Origin: Polyangiaceae bacterium
GTDB taxonomy: Bacteria > Myxococcota_A > Polyangia > Polyangiales > Polyangiaceae
Length of the DNA stretch: 64,000 bases
Direction of reading: 5' to 3'
NCBI GenBank assembly: GCA_016715885.1
Contig: JADJXL010000028.1
Location: 868,001 to 932,000 of the forward strand
Under the pieces are notes generated by a model, which saw nothing but the letters and a program-made list of their open reading frames with translations, made no database searches and was not told the DNA's origin. Below, in pieces: positions 36,121 to 45,298 of this stretch. A program made the translations under genes and the position numbers. Position 1 is the first letter of the stretch; every line of letters starts with the position of its first letter.

Positions 36121-36609
36121 TCACGGCTCCTTGCCAGGATCGTTCCCGGTTCCTTGTGCCGCTTCCTTCGTCGCCGCCGCTTGTTTGGCCGGGCCATATT
36201 GGTATTCGAGCAACGTGGCCACGGGCCCGAGCACTTCGTGCTTGTTGGCGGCGCGATCCCCGCGGCGTCGTGACTGGGCGGCGAATTCACCTAGCAGCGT
36301 TCCGATCTCGTGCCGTCGCTCCATGCGCGTTTCATACAGCAACTCGGTCAATTTCTGCGAAGCTGCGTGCAATTGACCAAGATACGCTTCGTCGTCCGAC
36401 AATATCTTCAACCGTTGAATCTCCGCCGGATTCAACCCCGCGCGCTCCACATCGGCGGCAGCGAGTTGCAGGATGCTCGTCACGACAGCCTCGAAACCAT
36501 CACGCAGCTTCGTCAACTGACGAATGCGTTCGGGCGTGCTGTCGATGAGCGGGATACCCGACGCATCGATGACCACGTCCCCAATTTTCGGATGTTTGGG
36601 ATCACTCAC
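36121..36609 (-). CDS. Helical ~160-aa protein, cassette A
   Basis: A 162-residue soluble, mostly helical protein starting at a GTG (36609) preceded by AAGGTGA. It aligns along its length with the 170-residue protein at 50569-51081: shared features are a LIDxxP start, a DGxxxVxT/DxxVITEL helix, a DDxAxxxxL segment, a LxxLLxxxRxxR helix, then a Lys/Leu/Pro turn (HEVLGPV, KSILAPF) and an Ala-rich polar tail. No signal peptide, DNA-binding motif or enzyme motif was recognised. It is the first same-strand gene after the 21-bp repeat array and 203 bases before the lipoprotein, so it may head the cassette. Confidence 0.7.
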   Translation of the reverse strand: MSDPKHPKIGDVVIDASGIPLIDSTPERIRQLTKLRDGFEAVVTSILQLAAADVERAGLNPAEIQRLKILSDDEAYLGQLHAASQKLTELLYETRMERRHEIGTLLGEFAAQSRRRGDRAANKHEVLGPVATLLEYQYGPAKQAAATKEAAQGTGNDPGKEP

Positions 36610-36749
36610 GATGGTTCACCTTTCTCTCCCAGCAAAGGCCAGGAACTTCCCGACCATCACACAACTGCGGGGTACAGTGCAAGTCCTTCGCACGCCGCTA
36701 CGTCAACAATGTCGAAACTGCCCTCGAACGTCGGTCGCAATACAGATTT

Positions 36750-37233
36750 CTCCTCGGTCACGACACCATTTTCATCATGCACACCATCCGCTTCATAGGT
36801 CGATACCTTCAGCAAATAGGCGACTAGGAAATTTTCCTATCGACCAAGGAGCAATCACCTCGTCTTCCACCAACATTTGTGCCTCGCGCCACAGTCATGC
36901 ATGACCGCTGGTTTGTGGAGAGTCGACGCCTAGGAATTTTTCCTATAGGCCAAAGAGCTGCACCAATCGCCCGACACAATTTTCATTGTGCTATGAAAAT
37001 TTTTCATAGCGCGATGGTTCCGGCAAGTTGGCGGCTACAAAAAATTCCCATCGACGAGGAAGTGACTCCCATTGCGATAGGAAATGTCCCTCGGTTGATC
37101 GATTCGATTCCCATCGGCCAAGGCAACGTTCCTATTGACCAATGAATGCACTGGATGACGATACAAAAAATTCGTCATGACCGAGGTGCGTTCCGTAGGG
37201 GCATGGGAACGGCGCCCATCGCAATGGTATTCA
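36750..37233. repeat. Degenerate 21-bp tandem-repeat array A (~23 units)
   Basis: Within the 958-base gap 36610-37567, units with the pattern TTCCYATNGRCCAAGG recur every 21 bases. Clear starts are at 36771, 36792, 36834, 36940, 36982, 37003, 37045, 37066, 37087, 37108, 37129, 37171, 37191 and 37213; the register slips by only one base in places. One plus-strand frame reads heptads such as KIPIDEE, VTPIAIG, SIPIGQG and NVPIDQ. Several units form AT-rich palindromes (for example CTATGAAAATTTTTCATAG). There are no spacers, so this is not CRISPR. The rest of the gap (37234-37567) is the ppdK upstream region. Confidence 0.75.
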
Positions 37234-37567
37234 CATCTCGCCCAATGCGCACGCACGGCCGTCCAAGTCGCAGCCATGACCACACAGCATCCAATGAGAA
37301 TTCCGCAATGCGAAGCGAACATCCGTGCGTATCGATTCTTGGGGCTTGGTTCTCGAATGAGACACCCCGCAAAAATACATATTCTCTCCCCTCGCCCTCT
37401 CTCGATGACTCGAACGTACGGATCGCCTGGACGTTGTCGCCATCGTTTCGTCACGTCGCGCCACCTATCGGGCAGAGCCACAATTCCCTTGCGTTCGGCC
37501 CGGTAACAGTGCCAGGAATGGCACGCGAAAAGCGAGCTTCGGGCGCGCGAGCGATGGCGAGGATGCA

Positions 37568-40324
<2,757 letters not shown>

Positions 40325-40350
40325 GTCGATCCGGCGGCTTCGTGCTCGTG

Positions 40351-40386
40351 GTGTCTACCCGCAGGCTCAGCGTGCGCGGTAGACAC
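40351..40386 (+). terminator. Hairpin after ppdK
   Basis: GTGTCTACC (40351-40359) pairs exactly with GGTAGACAC (40378-40386), and CGCA/TGCG inside may extend it. It lies 27 bases after the ppdK stop. No T-run follows, so it may be a 3'-end stabiliser or Rho-assisted terminator rather than a strong intrinsic one. Confidence 0.45.
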
Positions 40387-40509
40387 TTCGCGGGCACCCG
40401 AGCCCATTTCCGATACGTCTAGACTCGATGTCGAAACGTCGCAAAGTTCGGTTGCAAAGCGTGTTGGACGGAATGTAGTATCCGCACTCGCGGAGGGATT
40501 CTGACCAAC

Positions 40510-41424
40510 ATGTTGCAGCTCAACTACGATTACGCTTCCTGCATTCGCAGTTCCGAGAAGGTTGCCTGGAAACTCGATGCAGTGATGCCCCCGGAAACGA
40601 AGATCGACTTCAGCCGACCCTTTTTGCCCGAAGGATTATTTTCGATCGAGCGGCTCACGTGCCTTACTCCCGCGCAGCGGCTCATGTTGAATCAGATCTC
40701 CGGCAATTCTTACCTGAATCTCTTCGCTTTCGTCGAAGAATACATCACCGCAATGGCCGTCAAGCACGCGCAGGCCGAGCTTTTCGGTGATCATCTCGCC
40801 GTCCGGGCGCTCGTCCGATTCGCCGAGGAAGAAGCCAAGCATCAACAGCTATTTTGGCGTTATTGTTCGACGTTCGAGCGCGATTTCGGGCACAAGTGCC
40901 ACCTTTTGGGAGCTGCCGCCGAAGTGGCAGGCGTCATTCTCGGCAAGAGCACCCTGGCCGTGACGCTCGTGACGCTGCACCTCGAACTGATGACGCAAGC
41001 GCATTACACGGAATCCGTGCGCGGTAATCAAAACCTGGATCCACTTTTCTGTGATTTGCTGCGCCATCATTGGATGGAAGAAGCGCAACACGCGCGCATC
41101 GACGCCCTCGAGCTCGACAAACTCCTGGATGCCGTCGGTCCCGAACAAATTGCGACGTGCTTCGACGAATACATCGAGCTGCTGGATGCTTTCGACGGGC
41201 TCTTGCTCACGCAATCACAGCTCGACCTGCAAACGCTTTCCGAGGCACTCGGACAAACCTTCTCCGACGCGGACGCAAAAGCCATCGTCGCGTCGCAACA
41301 TGCTGCGTACCGAAATACGTTTCTCATTTCGGGCATGACCAACAAAGCATTCGAAGAAATCGTCAGGACGATCTCGCCACAAGCGGCTGATCGCATCAAA
41401 ACGAAGGCCGAAGGGTTCAGGTGA
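40510..41424 (+). CDS. Diiron ferritin-like protein (AurF-type oxygenase family)
   Basis: A 304-residue, mostly helical protein with two carboxylate/histidine iron-binding pairs, EEExKH (about 106-111, FAEEEAKHQQLF) and EEAQH (about 190-194, HHWMEEAQHARID), plus glutamates E76/E77 and E159 in adjacent helices. This is the layout of ferritin-like diiron oxygenases such as AurF (p-aminobenzoate N-oxygenase). There is no signal peptide. The substrate cannot be deduced, and a non-oxygenase diiron role is possible. It overlaps a 77-residue gene at its 3' end (GTGA), so the two are co-translated; a cytochrome P450 lies beyond on the other strand. Confidence 0.72.
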   Translation: MLQLNYDYASCIRSSEKVAWKLDAVMPPETKIDFSRPFLPEGLFSIERLTCLTPAQRLMLNQISGNSYLNLFAFVEEYITAMAVKHAQAELFGDHLAVRALVRFAEEEAKHQQLFWRYCSTFERDFGHKCHLLGAAAEVAGVILGKSTLAVTLVTLHLELMTQAHYTESVRGNQNLDPLFCDLLRHHWMEEAQHARIDALELDKLLDAVGPEQIATCFDEYIELLDAFDGLLLTQSQLDLQTLSEALGQTFSDADAKAIVASQHAAYRNTFLISGMTNKAFEEIVRTISPQAADRIKTKAEGFR

Positions 41425-41654
41425 CGGCCATGGCAGAAGATCCGGCGGTCATGAAGCTGCGTCACATGCTTGGTCCGGAGCGAGCACGCGTACTGCTTGC
41501 GCAAACGTTGCCGATCTTGGGCATCAAAGAGGTGAAAACGCCCAACGATCGGCTGAAACTCGGCAAAGAGCTCATGACACGTGGAGGGCTGCTCGAAGCT
41601 TTGGGGGCAGCCATTCGAACGCAAGCCTTGTTACATGGTGCCAGAGACGAGTAG
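41421..41654 (+). CDS. Small protein coupled to the diiron protein
   Basis: A 77-residue protein starting at a GTG that overlaps the previous stop (GTGA), which supports it being real. It is helical and amphipathic (LRHMLGPERARVLLAQTLPILG, PNDRLKLGKELMTRGGLLEALGAAI), with no signal peptide or metal site. No family was recognised. By position it could be a partner or stability factor of the diiron protein. Confidence 0.65.
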   Translation: MTAMAEDPAVMKLRHMLGPERARVLLAQTLPILGIKEVKTPNDRLKLGKELMTRGGLLEALGAAIRTQALLHGARDE

Positions 41655-41699
41655 TTTCGGCCACAACACGTCCCTGCTCCTGTTTCACTGTTGCGCCCC

Positions 41700-41720
41700 G
41701 ACCTTTCAGATTTGCGTTCC
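41700..41720 (+). promoter_or_regulatory. Conserved upstream site of sigma-54 unit 1
   Basis: GACCTTTCAGATTTGCGTTCC matches the sites of units 2 and 3 (core CAAATNTGCGATCC). The TGCG lies 59 bases before the GG of the -24 box, close to -83 from the predicted start, a normal distance for a sigma-54 activator site. Confidence 0.55.
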
Positions 41721-41769
41721 CTAGGCACGTTCAGACGGCCGCAACCTCGCGAAATCTCGTCCGTAAGGA

Positions 41770-41786
41770 TTGGCCCGACCCTTGCT
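41770..41786 (+). promoter_or_regulatory. Sigma-54 promoter, unit 1
   Basis: TTGGCCCGACCCTTGCT matches the sigma-54 consensus TGGCACG-N4-TTGCW, with GG (41772-41773) and GC (41784-41785) exactly 12 bases apart. The predicted start is near G41797. The matching promoters of units 2 and 3 support it. Confidence 0.8.
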
Positions 41787-41796
41787 TAAGGGAATA

Positions 41797-41854
41797 GGCA
41801 GAGAGCTTGCTCCGGTCAGCCCCCCCCACCGTTGAGCAGGCTCTCTGCTTTTTG
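41797..41854 (+). ncRNA. Putative sigma-54-driven small hairpin RNA, copy 1
   Basis: Predicted RNA of about 58 nt beginning at the sigma-54 start. GCAGAGAGCTTGCTC (41798-41812) pairs with GAGCAGGCTCTCTGC (41834-41848) with one U-G wobble. An inner CGGT/ACCG stem carries an 11-nt loop, CAG followed by eight C. TTTTT follows at 41849-41853. The shape is an intrinsic terminator, but here the hairpin fills the whole transcript. It ends at the stop codon of the convergent P450 gene, so it might also affect that mRNA. The C-rich loop resembles sRNA loops that pair with G-rich ribosome sites in other bacteria (inference). Confidence 0.6.
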
Positions 41855-41855
41855 T

Positions 41856-43274
41856 CTACCGGCCTTGCGCGCGGCGATCGGCAACGTGCATCACGAGCGG
41901 TCGGGCAAAACGCAATGTGCTGATGGGGCGCGTTTCAATGGGTTCGCGCGAAACGCGAGTGAACGCATAACGGCGCACGATCATCGCCAATAGCAGCACG
42001 CCTTCGAGCATTGCGAAGTGCTCGCCGAGGCATTGACGCCTTCCCAAAAGAAACGGCATGTAGCTGTACGGCTCGATGCTGTCCCTACGTTTTTCGGAAA
42101 AACGGTCGGGATCGAATCGTTCGGCATTCGTCCAATACTCAGGATGACGGTGCGTGACGTACGGCACGACGGCCACGAGTGCCCCGGGCTCGATACGAAT
42201 ACCATCGATGACATCGGCGCTCACTGCATTACGCGTCACCGCCGGTACGGGCGGATAAAGTCGCATTGCTTCGAAGAATACCTGCCGGGTGTATTCGAGC
42301 TGCGGGACGTCCTGCGCCGTCGGCGTGCGATCCCCCAGGACGCGCGTTGCTTCTTCGACCAGACGTTCTTCAATTTCGGGGTGGCTCGAAAGCAGATAAA
42401 ATGCCCACGACAATGCGAGGCTCGTCGTTTCATGCCCGGCCAGGACCAATGATTTGGTTTCGTCGAGCAATTGCCTGTCGCTCATGCTTGCACCGGTTTC
42501 GGGATCACGGGCGAGGATCATGCGCGACAAGACGTCGTGCGTGCCCAAATCGCCCGCGCGGCCGCGGCGGATCATTCCATTGATTGCATCGTTCAATGCT
42601 CGCTCGGCTTCTCGCGCTTCGCGATTGCCGCGAGTAGGAAGCCAGTCCTTGTACAGGCCCATCGACATCATTTGCAATGTTCCGTGGGCAAGACAAACCT
42701 CGAGCGAATGCCCGATCACTTCGGTTTCGCGAAGAAATTCGCTCCTGAACATCGCTCGCCCGATGATCCAAAGCGTCAGGCGCATCATGTCCGCGGTCAC
42801 GTCGATGGGGCCACGCCGCCGCGCCTCGTCCCATTCGGCAAATAATTTTTCGGCGCAATCGACGATGGGAGGAATGAATCGGGCCACCGCGTTTTCGCGA
42901 AATTCGGGGGCAAGGAGTCGCCTTTGCCGCGTCCACAAATCGCCCTCGCTGACGAAAATGCCATCACCGAGGATGGGTCTGAGCATGTCGTAATGGATAC
43001 TCTTGCGATAATTCAGGACGTTGGTACGCAGAATGTGCCGCACATGGCTCGGGCGAAAAAAATACGTCTGTGCGCTTGGAGCGACCACCCGAACGACGTC
43101 GCCGTAGCGACGGAAGAGCTCGAGGTCCGCGGTGGCGTAATTTTCGAGGATGCGCTTGAAAAAATAGGCGTGCATCAAGCCTTTGGGACCACGCACGCGG
43201 AAAGGCCGCTGCGACGACGCGCGGGAATCGGACGGGTGCGATGATTCGGTTTGGTCTGAATGGCTGATCGACAT
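41856..43274 (-). CDS. Cytochrome P450 monooxygenase
   Basis: A 472-residue P450. The oxygen-activation motif AGHETTS is at 279-285, the K-helix ExxR in FFEAMRLYPPVP, the PERF-like DPDRFSEKRR and the heme-binding FLLGRRQCLGEH with axial C415. These match the fatty-acid/CYP4- or CYP102-like branch. No N-terminal membrane anchor is seen, so it should be soluble and need separate redox partners, none of which are adjacent. The substrate is unknown. The gene is flanked on both sides by copies of the sigma-54 hairpin unit, both on the opposite strand. Confidence 0.93.
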   Translation of the reverse strand: MSISHSDQTESSHPSDSRASSQRPFRVRGPKGLMHAYFFKRILENYATADLELFRRYGDVVRVVAPSAQTYFFRPSHVRHILRTNVLNYRKSIHYDMLRPILGDGIFVSEGDLWTRQRRLLAPEFRENAVARFIPPIVDCAEKLFAEWDEARRRGPIDVTADMMRLTLWIIGRAMFRSEFLRETEVIGHSLEVCLAHGTLQMMSMGLYKDWLPTRGNREAREAERALNDAINGMIRRGRAGDLGTHDVLSRMILARDPETGASMSDRQLLDETKSLVLAGHETTSLALSWAFYLLSSHPEIEERLVEEATRVLGDRTPTAQDVPQLEYTRQVFFEAMRLYPPVPAVTRNAVSADVIDGIRIEPGALVAVVPYVTHRHPEYWTNAERFDPDRFSEKRRDSIEPYSYMPFLLGRRQCLGEHFAMLEGVLLLAMIVRRYAFTRVSREPIETRPISTLRFARPLVMHVADRRAQGR

Positions 43275-43349
43275 TGGGGAAATCCTGCGCCGAGTGTGAT
43301 GGTGCGGTCAAGGCGCGAGCGACGCGCAATCTTGCAAAACTTTTCAGCC

Positions 43350-43371
43350 CCATCCTTCAAATCTGCGATGC
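43350..43371 (+). promoter_or_regulatory. Conserved upstream site of sigma-54 unit 2
   Basis: CCATCCTTCAAATCTGCGATGC matches the sites of units 1 and 3. The TGCG is 58 bases before the GG of the promoter, in line with the other units (58-60). Confidence 0.55.
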
Positions 43372-43419
43372 ACCACCGCAAACGACACGCCTAAGCCCTT
43401 GAAAATACGACCGCGAAGC

Positions 43420-43436
43420 TTGGCCCGCTGCTTGCT
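43420..43436 (+). promoter_or_regulatory. Sigma-54 promoter, unit 2
   Basis: TTGGCCCGCTGCTTGCT has GG (43422-43423) and GC (43434-43435) 12 bases apart, the sigma-54 geometry. The predicted start is near 43447, at the foot of the hairpin. It is identical to the promoter of unit 3. Confidence 0.82.
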
Positions 43437-43446
43437 CTATGTACCG

Positions 43447-43504
43447 AGCAGAGAGCTTGCTCCGGTCAGCCCCCCCCACCGTAGAGCAGGCTCTCTCTTT
43501 TTTG
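43447..43504 (+). ncRNA. Putative sigma-54-driven small hairpin RNA, copy 2
   Basis: GAGAGCTTGCTC (43451-43462) pairs with GAGCAGGCTCTC (43484-43495), with one U-G wobble. Inside it CGGT/ACCG closes a loop CAG plus eight C. TTTTTT follows at 43498-43503. The sequence is almost identical to copy 3. It lies between the divergent P450 and pspA genes with no ORF of its own; the 43275-43984 gap otherwise holds only copy 3 and promoter sequence. Confidence 0.62.
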
Positions 43505-43718
43505 TCCGTGCGTTCGAGCGCCGCGGCACACCGATAGCGCGCGCGTGATGCATACGGTTTGTCGCGGCGTCCTCTGATACGGTTGCGCCCGGACGAACCT
43601 ATCCAGGATGCGCTGCGAGGTCCGCCCTTCGCGTGATGCCGCAAGGCATCGTCACGAGCACGTCTGGACCTGCGTGCTGCCGAGGCTGCTGGTCTCGGAT
43701 CTGCAACGTGCAATGGCC

Positions 43719-43740
43719 CATCGTGCAAATGTGCGATCCG
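43719..43740 (+). promoter_or_regulatory. Conserved upstream site of sigma-54 unit 3
   Basis: CATCGTGCAAATGTGCGATCCG matches units 1 and 2 around CAAATNTGCGATCC; the TGCG is 60 bases before the promoter GG. It is embedded in further GATCC/GGATC and TGCAA-type repeats. Confidence 0.5.
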
Positions 43741-43789
43741 GTTGCGTGCACAATCCGTCGTAACTCCTTGAAATTGCGTTCCGATCAGA

Positions 43790-43806
43790 TTGGCCCGCTG
43801 CTTGCT
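43790..43806 (+). promoter_or_regulatory. Sigma-54 promoter, unit 3 (upstream of pspA)
   Basis: TTGGCCCGCTGCTTGCT with GG (43792-43793) and GC (43804-43805) 12 bases apart. The predicted start is near G43817. It lies 195 bases before the pspA start codon; in enterobacteria pspA is also sigma-54 dependent. Confidence 0.82.
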
Positions 43807-43816
43807 CTATCTACGG

Positions 43817-43873
43817 GCAGAGAGCTTGCTCCGGTCAGCCCCCCCCACCGTAGAGCAGGCTCTCTCTTTTTTG
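43817..43873 (+). ncRNA. Putative sigma-54-driven small hairpin RNA, copy 3, or pspA leader
   Basis: GAGAGCTTGCTC (43820-43831) pairs with GAGCAGGCTCTC (43853-43864). CGGT/ACCG closes a loop with eight C (43839-43846), and TTTTTT follows at 43867-43872. The transcript would either end here as a ~57-nt RNA or, with read-through, continue into pspA (start 43985), making the hairpin an attenuator in a sigma-54-controlled leader. Confidence 0.62.
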
Positions 43874-43984
43874 TCCTTGCGACCTGCGGTTCTCCGCCCT
43901 CGCCGTCGCAAAACGCGCGCCGTCGCGTCGACCAAACGCACGCAGTCACTTTACTCCGACCCCAAGGCGGGGCATTTTGCGTGC

Positions 43985-44707
43985 ATGGGCATCTTCGACC
44001 GGATGGGCAAAGTCATCTCGAGCAACGTCAACGCGCTGTTGGACAAGGCGGAGGATCCAAAGAAGTCCGTGGATCTGATCGTCGAGGAAATGAAGGATCA
44101 GATCCGCGCGGCGCGCAAAGAGCTCGTCGAAGCGATCGCCGCGGAAAAAGTGCTGCGCAAGAAGGTCGATGACCTCGATGCGGAAGTGCAAAAGTGGGAG
44201 CGTCGAGCCGAGCTTGCGCTCAAGGCGGAAGACGAAACGCTCGCACGCGAAGCGCTCGTGCAGAAGAAGAAGATCGTGGCCGATCGTGATCGCGCCGAAG
44301 CGTTGCGAGCGGAGCAGCGAGCAGCCGCGCTGAACATGAAGCGGGAGCTCGAGCGCATGGAAGACAAGCAGCAAGAGCTCGAAGCGCGCAAGGGAACGCT
44401 TGCGGCGCAGATCAAGCAAGCGAAAGCAGGCGGCGGCGCGGAGAGCTTGGGGGCGAAGAGCTCGGGTGGTGCGTTCGCTGAATTTCGGCGGATGGAGGAC
44501 AAGATCGAGGGGCAAGTGGCGGAGGCTGCGGCGGCGCGCGAAATTGACGATGCCCTGCGACCGCACGGCATGTCGGATGTGGATCTCGAAGCGAAGTTCG
44601 CGCGACTCGAAGGCGGCGGAAGCACATCGAGCGACGGCGGCAAGTCGAGCAATCCGGAGATCGACGACGAGCTTGCGGCGCTGAAGAAGAAGATCCGGAT
44701 TGGATGA
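43985..44707 (+). CDS. pspA: Phage-shock protein A / IM30 family
   Basis: A 240-residue protein beginning MGIFDRMGKVISSNVNALLD, the amphipathic membrane-binding helix of PspA/Vipp1, followed by DKAEDPKKSVDLIVEEMKDQ. A long coiled coil (about 25-150, rich in Lys, Glu and Ala) follows. After a Gly/Ser-rich linker come an AFAEFRRMEDKI helix and a C-terminal helix. There is no signal peptide. The family forms large rings or rods that stabilise the inner membrane under stress. The start at 43985 was chosen for its canonical N-terminus; a longer reading runs into the sigma-54 hairpin. Control by the sigma-54 promoter at 43790 is likely. Confidence 0.93.
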   Translation: MGIFDRMGKVISSNVNALLDKAEDPKKSVDLIVEEMKDQIRAARKELVEAIAAEKVLRKKVDDLDAEVQKWERRAELALKAEDETLAREALVQKKKIVADRDRAEALRAEQRAAALNMKRELERMEDKQQELEARKGTLAAQIKQAKAGGGAESLGAKSSGGAFAEFRRMEDKIEGQVAEAAAAREIDDALRPHGMSDVDLEAKFARLEGGGSTSSDGGKSSNPEIDDELAALKKKIRIG

Positions 44708-44713
44708 AGCGAG

Positions 44714-45298
44714 TTACCTGGCGATGACGACGGGTTTGTCGTCGCCGGGAAGCCACATTTCGGAAATCACGAGCAAGTTGATGGCGGTGTTTGCCCCTCT
44801 GTAACCCCATTCGACACCTTGCCATTCGAACAGGCGTCGGTCACCGCGGCGTACAGGAAAAACCAGTTCCCCGCCATCCGGAAAGATGCCCCATTCTTCG
44901 GGTAACGGATCGAGCTGCATGTAAACGTCTTCGCTATTTCCACACATCAGCGTGATTTTGGCGGTCGTCGTAGAACAACGAATCCGGATCCATTCGCGAA
45001 GACGTTGGTATTTGCACAAACCCACCCCGGGCATCGATCCTTCGGAAAGAGCCACCTGGGGGGCGTTCTTCCATTCATCCTTCGTGGGTCGTGCCGACTT
45101 TTCCTCGAGAAACGGCAATGCATCGAAAGCGGGGAGCGGCGGCGGACCTGCATCGGCGTCGCCATCCGCGGCCCCTGCATCGGCGGAATCGGCATTGGCA
45201 GGCGCCTGAGCGTCTTCGGCATTGGCTGCGAATACGAAGAGCGTCCCCGTCGCCAGCAGTAGCATCGTGGTTCCAAGACGAATCTTGCTGCTTTTCAT
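44714..45298 (-). CDS. Exported protein coupled to the cytochrome c protein
   Basis: A 194-residue protein with a signal peptide (MKSSKIRLGTTMLLLATGTL, cleaved near FAANAEDA) and an Ala/Asp-rich low-complexity segment (about 30-55). The C-terminal ~130 residues form a beta-rich domain with three cysteines (LCKYQRL, IRCSTTT, LMCGNSED). It starts at an ATG overlapping the stop of the cytochrome c protein (ATGA), so the two are co-translated. No family was recognised. It is likely a periplasmic partner of that protein. Confidence 0.75.
   Translation of the reverse strand: MKSSKIRLGTTMLLLATGTLFVFAANAEDAQAPANADSADAGAADGDADAGPPPLPAFDALPFLEEKSARPTKDEWKNAPQVALSEGSMPGVGLCKYQRLREWIRIRCSTTTAKITLMCGNSEDVYMQLDPLPEEWGIFPDGGELVFPVRRGDRRLFEWQGVEWGYRGANTAINLLVISEMWLPGDDKPVVIAR

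Noticed and set aside
36750..37233. CRISPR-like array
   Set aside because: Units are contiguous 21-bp repeats with no unique spacers, and no cas gene is nearby.
41797..43873. Ordinary intrinsic terminators of neighbouring genes
   Set aside because: Copies 2 and 3 do not follow any plus-strand gene, and all three sit exactly one sigma-54 promoter spacing downstream of a matching -24/-12 box.
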